Position numbers and translations under genes: made by a program. A stretch of DNA of 8,202 nucleotides, taken from contig JBPBPY010000314.1 in NCBI GenBank assembly GCA_050954505.1, positions 1-8,202 on the forward strand. Reading direction: 5' to 3'. Origin of the DNA: JAQGMO01 sp050954505 (lineage in GTDB: Bacteria; Pseudomonadota; Gammaproteobacteria; Burkholderiales; Burkholderiaceae_D). Position 1 is the stretch's first letter. The number at the start of each line of letters is the position of its first letter. This document shows, one piece after another, positions 6,636-8,202 of this stretch. Under the pieces are notes generated by a model. The model was not told where the DNA came from. It made no database searches and saw only the letters and a program-made list of their open reading frames with translations.

Positions 6636-6666
6636 TTGATTCAACCATGTTTGTTCAACAACATGG
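6636..6666. promoter_or_regulatory. Inverted repeats upstream of the small gene, possible operator
   Basis: TTGATTCAA (6636-6644) is an odd-length palindrome. At 6645-6666 a second symmetric element pairs CCATG with CATGG and TTGTT with AACAA around a central C, with one unpaired T. TTGATTCAAC and TTGTTCAAC form an imperfect direct repeat 15 bases apart. The position between a TATAAT and the small gene would suit a repressor site or an RNA hairpin in the leader. No regulator is identifiable. Confidence 0.3.
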
Positions 6667-6714
6667 CAGTGCGTTTCGATTGGCGTAACCTAGGCGATCA
6701 GGCCAAGGTGGCTC

Positions 6715-6731
6715 AGCCGGCTTCGCCGGTT
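6715..6731 (+). promoter_or_regulatory. Short GC-rich hairpin in the leader of the small gene
   Basis: A 7-bp stem AGCCGGC/GCCGGTT with one G-T pair closes a TTC loop and ends 14 nt before the Shine-Dalgarno AAAGG (6748-6752). It may influence translation of the 55-codon gene or simply be chance. Confidence 0.25.
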
Positions 6732-6756
6732 CTTATCACATTCAGCAAAGGTTCCC

Positions 6757-6924
6757 ATGACAGACCCACGTAACATCGCGCACGACAAAAAAGTCCAGCA
6801 AGAGAAAAAACATCATGGAGAAGAAATTGCGCCAGGCGCCGAACACGCTGTTCAGCCAGGCAAGAAGCCCCATATTGAAACGCATGATGATGCCGCGACT
6901 TCGGCAGAGAGCGGCGACAAATAA
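6757..6924 (+). CDS. Small hydrophilic protein of unknown function, 55 residues
   Basis: The ATG at 6757 is preceded by AAAGG five bases upstream and the frame ends in TAA at 6922-6924. The product starts MTDPRNIAHDKKVQQEKK and is rich in Lys, His, Glu and Asp, with no Cys, Trp, Tyr or Phe and no hydrophobic segment. It is therefore probably a disordered cytoplasmic protein. I have a loose memory of similar short proteins in Burkholderiales but cannot name a family. Its reality is supported by the start signals, a clean single-gene unit with leader promoter candidates, and a strong intrinsic terminator 80 nt after the stop. It is divergent from the LRV gene at 6418 and convergent with the partial gene at 7296. 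A longer antisense frame (6713-7093, minus) crosses the terminator and was set aside. Confidence 0.7.
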   Translation: MTDPRNIAHDKKVQQEKKHHGEEIAPGAEHAVQPGKKPHIETHDDAATSAESGDK

Positions 6925-7003
6925 TGATCGCGAGGTAAGCAAGCCAGCCTGGCGCAATCAGATGAAGGCAGGTTGAAGTCAGGCTTGAGGCAGGGCTTAC
7001 TAC

Positions 7004-7043
7004 AAAAAAAGAGACATCGATACCGGTCGATGTCTCTTTTTTT
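7004..7043. terminator. Bidirectional intrinsic terminator
   Basis: A perfect 10-bp stem GAGACATCGA (7011-7020) with TCGATGTCTC (7027-7036) closes a 6-base loop and is flanked by seven As (7004-7010) and seven Ts (7037-7043). This is a classic Rho-independent terminator usable from both sides. On the plus strand it ends the 55-codon gene. On the minus strand it could end transcription from the partial LRV gene whose stop is at 7296, after reading through the 8-bp repeat array. Confidence 0.93.
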
Positions 7044-7074
7044 ATTCTCTGCTGGGCAGCTGGCCTGGTCCTGC

Positions 7075-7178
7075 CGTAATGCTGTATGGCCATATTGTCG
7101 TAGTGCCTTAGTGCCGTAGTGCCTTAGTGCCGTAGTGCCTTAGTGCCGTAGTGCCTTAGTGCCTCAATGCCGTAGTGC
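7075..7178. repeat. Tandem array of 8-bp units (10 clear copies, up to 13)
   Basis: From 7099 to 7162 the 16-bp unit CGTAGTGCCTTAGTGC occurs four times without change; it is itself two 8-bp halves, CGTAGTGC and CTTAGTGC. Then follow CTCAATGC (7163-7170) and CGTAGTGC (7171-7178). In the same 8-bp phase before the perfect part lie CGTAATGC (7075-7082) and two degenerate units (7083-7098), each matching five of eight bases. The array is noncoding and sits between the terminator and the stop of the minus-strand LRV gene, in that gene's likely 3' untranslated region. Such arrays expand and shrink by replication slippage. The flank 7179-7295 shows nothing else I can name. Confidence 0.92.
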
Positions 7179-7295
7179 GTACCGCGAATTTACACTCCAC
7201 CACATCGCAGTTTCAATCTGCACTGCAATTCCTGGTACGCACTCGCTGCCCATCGGTGCCACGCTTGCGATGCTGGCCACTGGCGCGTTGGAACC

Positions 7296-8202
7296 CTAGC
7301 CACCGGACCTATCCCATTCCAGATGCTGCTGCTCGGCCAGGGTGAGTTTGTGGCCGTGCACTGGAAGGGCGTCCCAAACCCGGTTGATTTCCGCACGTGC
7401 CCGGGCCATTCGGGCGTATTCGGCTTCAACGGATGCCATGTGCAAATTGTAGACGCGGGTATTGAGCTGCGGTGTTGCGGAAAGACGCGCTGCCATCAGT
7501 TCCCGGATCTCCGGTGGCGTCAGCGGATTGTGATACACCGCAGCGCGTACTTGCGCACTCCAGTCTCCGGCCAGCAGCGGCAGCAGTTCGGCAGGCGTGG
7601 TTTCACTTTGCGCCAACTGCGCACGTACGGTCACCGAAGTATCCTGGGAATTGATGCACATCCGCCGTACCGTGATGATGGCAGGAACCTTGGCCAGCGC
7701 TTCGCGCAAATCAGGATTCGCACCGTTGTTGAGCGAAACCATGGCCCGCACGGTCAAATTTTGATTCCGCGCCAGATACTTCAAGGCGCCATCCGGCGTA
7801 GCCCGGTTGCGTGCGAGAGCGACCCGCACATGGCTCGATGGATCGCCTGTGAGCTGCGTCAGTGTCGAAGGATCGGTGACGGAGTTGAAAGCGGCAGCGG
7901 CACGCACCAGCCAATGCGCATCCCGTGCAAGCTTTCTTTGCAACGCTTCGTTGCTTTCAGGATTGCCCGCGACGGACATGCGCACTGCCCATTCGCGGTC
8001 GTCGGCCAGCTTGGAAAGAATATTGTCAGGATTTTCGGATGCCGCAGGGTTGCCGGCGGCAGTGGCACGCACGACCGTTGCACTATGGGTAGCAAAGATG
8101 CTCAGAAATGGCTGATAAATATATTGATCACCGGCAATTTTCTGACGTTCATCATGCGTCAGCGAATCGAAGAAGCGCAAAACCGTGAAATGATCGATGG
8201 CT
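7296..8202 (-). CDS. LRV/HEAT-like repeat protein, paralogue of the 4733-6418 gene (5' end beyond window)
   Basis: The minus-strand frame is open from the right edge to TAG at 7296-7298, giving the last 301 residues of a longer protein; no true start lies in the window. The visible part carries the same helical repeat as the 561-residue neighbour. V-R positions fall at fragment residues 44, 73, 99, 125, 151, 178, 192 and 218, mostly 26 apart, usually followed by A-x-N and a Pro-containing turn. Residues 151-192 are irregular, with one shortened repeat. From about 240 the chain leaves the repeat and forms a helical, charged tail (about 254-301) different from the basic tail of the paralogue. 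There is no enzyme motif. The role is probably protein binding; an effector function is inferred only from the company it keeps. Its promoter cannot be judged here. Confidence 0.82.
   Translation of the reverse strand, partial: AIDHFTVLRFFDSLTHDERQKIAGDQYIYQPFLSIFATHSATVVRATAAGNPAASENPDNILSKLADDREWAVRMSVAGNPESNEALQRKLARDAHWLVRAAAAFNSVTDPSTLTQLTGDPSSHVRVALARNRATPDGALKYLARNQNLTVRAMVSLNNGANPDLREALAKVPAIITVRRMCINSQDTSVTVRAQLAQSETTPAELLPLLAGDWSAQVRAAVYHNPLTPPEIRELMAARLSATPQLNTRVYNLHMASVEAEYARMARARAEINRVWDALPVHGHKLTLAEQQHLEWDRSGG

Noticed and set aside
6713..7093. Minus-strand frame of 126 codons
   Set aside because: It crosses the strong bidirectional terminator and is antisense to the better supported 55-codon gene.
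7075..7178. CRISPR array
   Set aside because: Units are only 8 or 16 bp and contiguous, with no unique spacers and no cas genes.

Overview
The window reads as an accessory stretch of a betaproteobacterial chromosome, possibly of a Herbaspirillum-like plant-associated genus. That assignment is inference. It rests on GC-rich coding sequence, on proteins that look like type III secretion effectors, and on two promoters resembling the hrp box read by the sigma factor HrpL. No secretion machinery or taxonomic marker gene lies in the window.

Layout, left to right. (1) A minus-strand gene begins at 1445 and runs off the left edge. It encodes a Ser/Gln-rich, then helical, then Pro/Ala-rich protein of unknown function, with a good hrp-box match just upstream (1475-1502). 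(2) A tRNA-Arg(CCT) gene lies at 1671-1745, with an extended -10 promoter and an unusual C at position 55. (3) A lone plus-strand gene (2007-4328) encodes a 773-residue protein. It has a polar N-terminus, two copies of a leucine-rich module, a Pro/Ala linker and a C-terminal OTU-like cysteine protease domain (Cys529, His758, Asn760), so it is a candidate secreted deubiquitinase. A hairpin follows its stop codon. (4) The convergent interval 4329-4732 holds no credible gene. It carries two abutting perfect hairpins that in the minus-strand transcript both have GGGA (GNRA-type) tetraloops. (5) A minus-strand gene (4733-6418) encodes a 561-residue LRV/HEAT-like repeat protein with a strict 26-residue period. 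A second hrp-box-like motif lies about 110 nt upstream. (6) The AT-rich region 6419-6756 holds divergent promoter signals and inverted repeats. It leads into a 55-codon plus-strand gene (6757-6924) that ends at a strong bidirectional intrinsic terminator (7004-7043). (7) An array of 8-bp repeats follows (7075-7178). (8) A second, paralogous LRV-type repeat gene on the minus strand (stop at 7296) runs off the right edge.

The genes do not form a metabolic pathway or operon. The most economical reading is a cluster of candidate effector genes beside a tRNA gene. Two of the four large genes share an HrpL-type promoter signature, one carries a likely deubiquitinase, and two encode superhelical repeat proteins suited to binding host or bacterial proteins. 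The effector interpretation is inferred from promoter motifs, domain types and composition and is not proven by the sequence.
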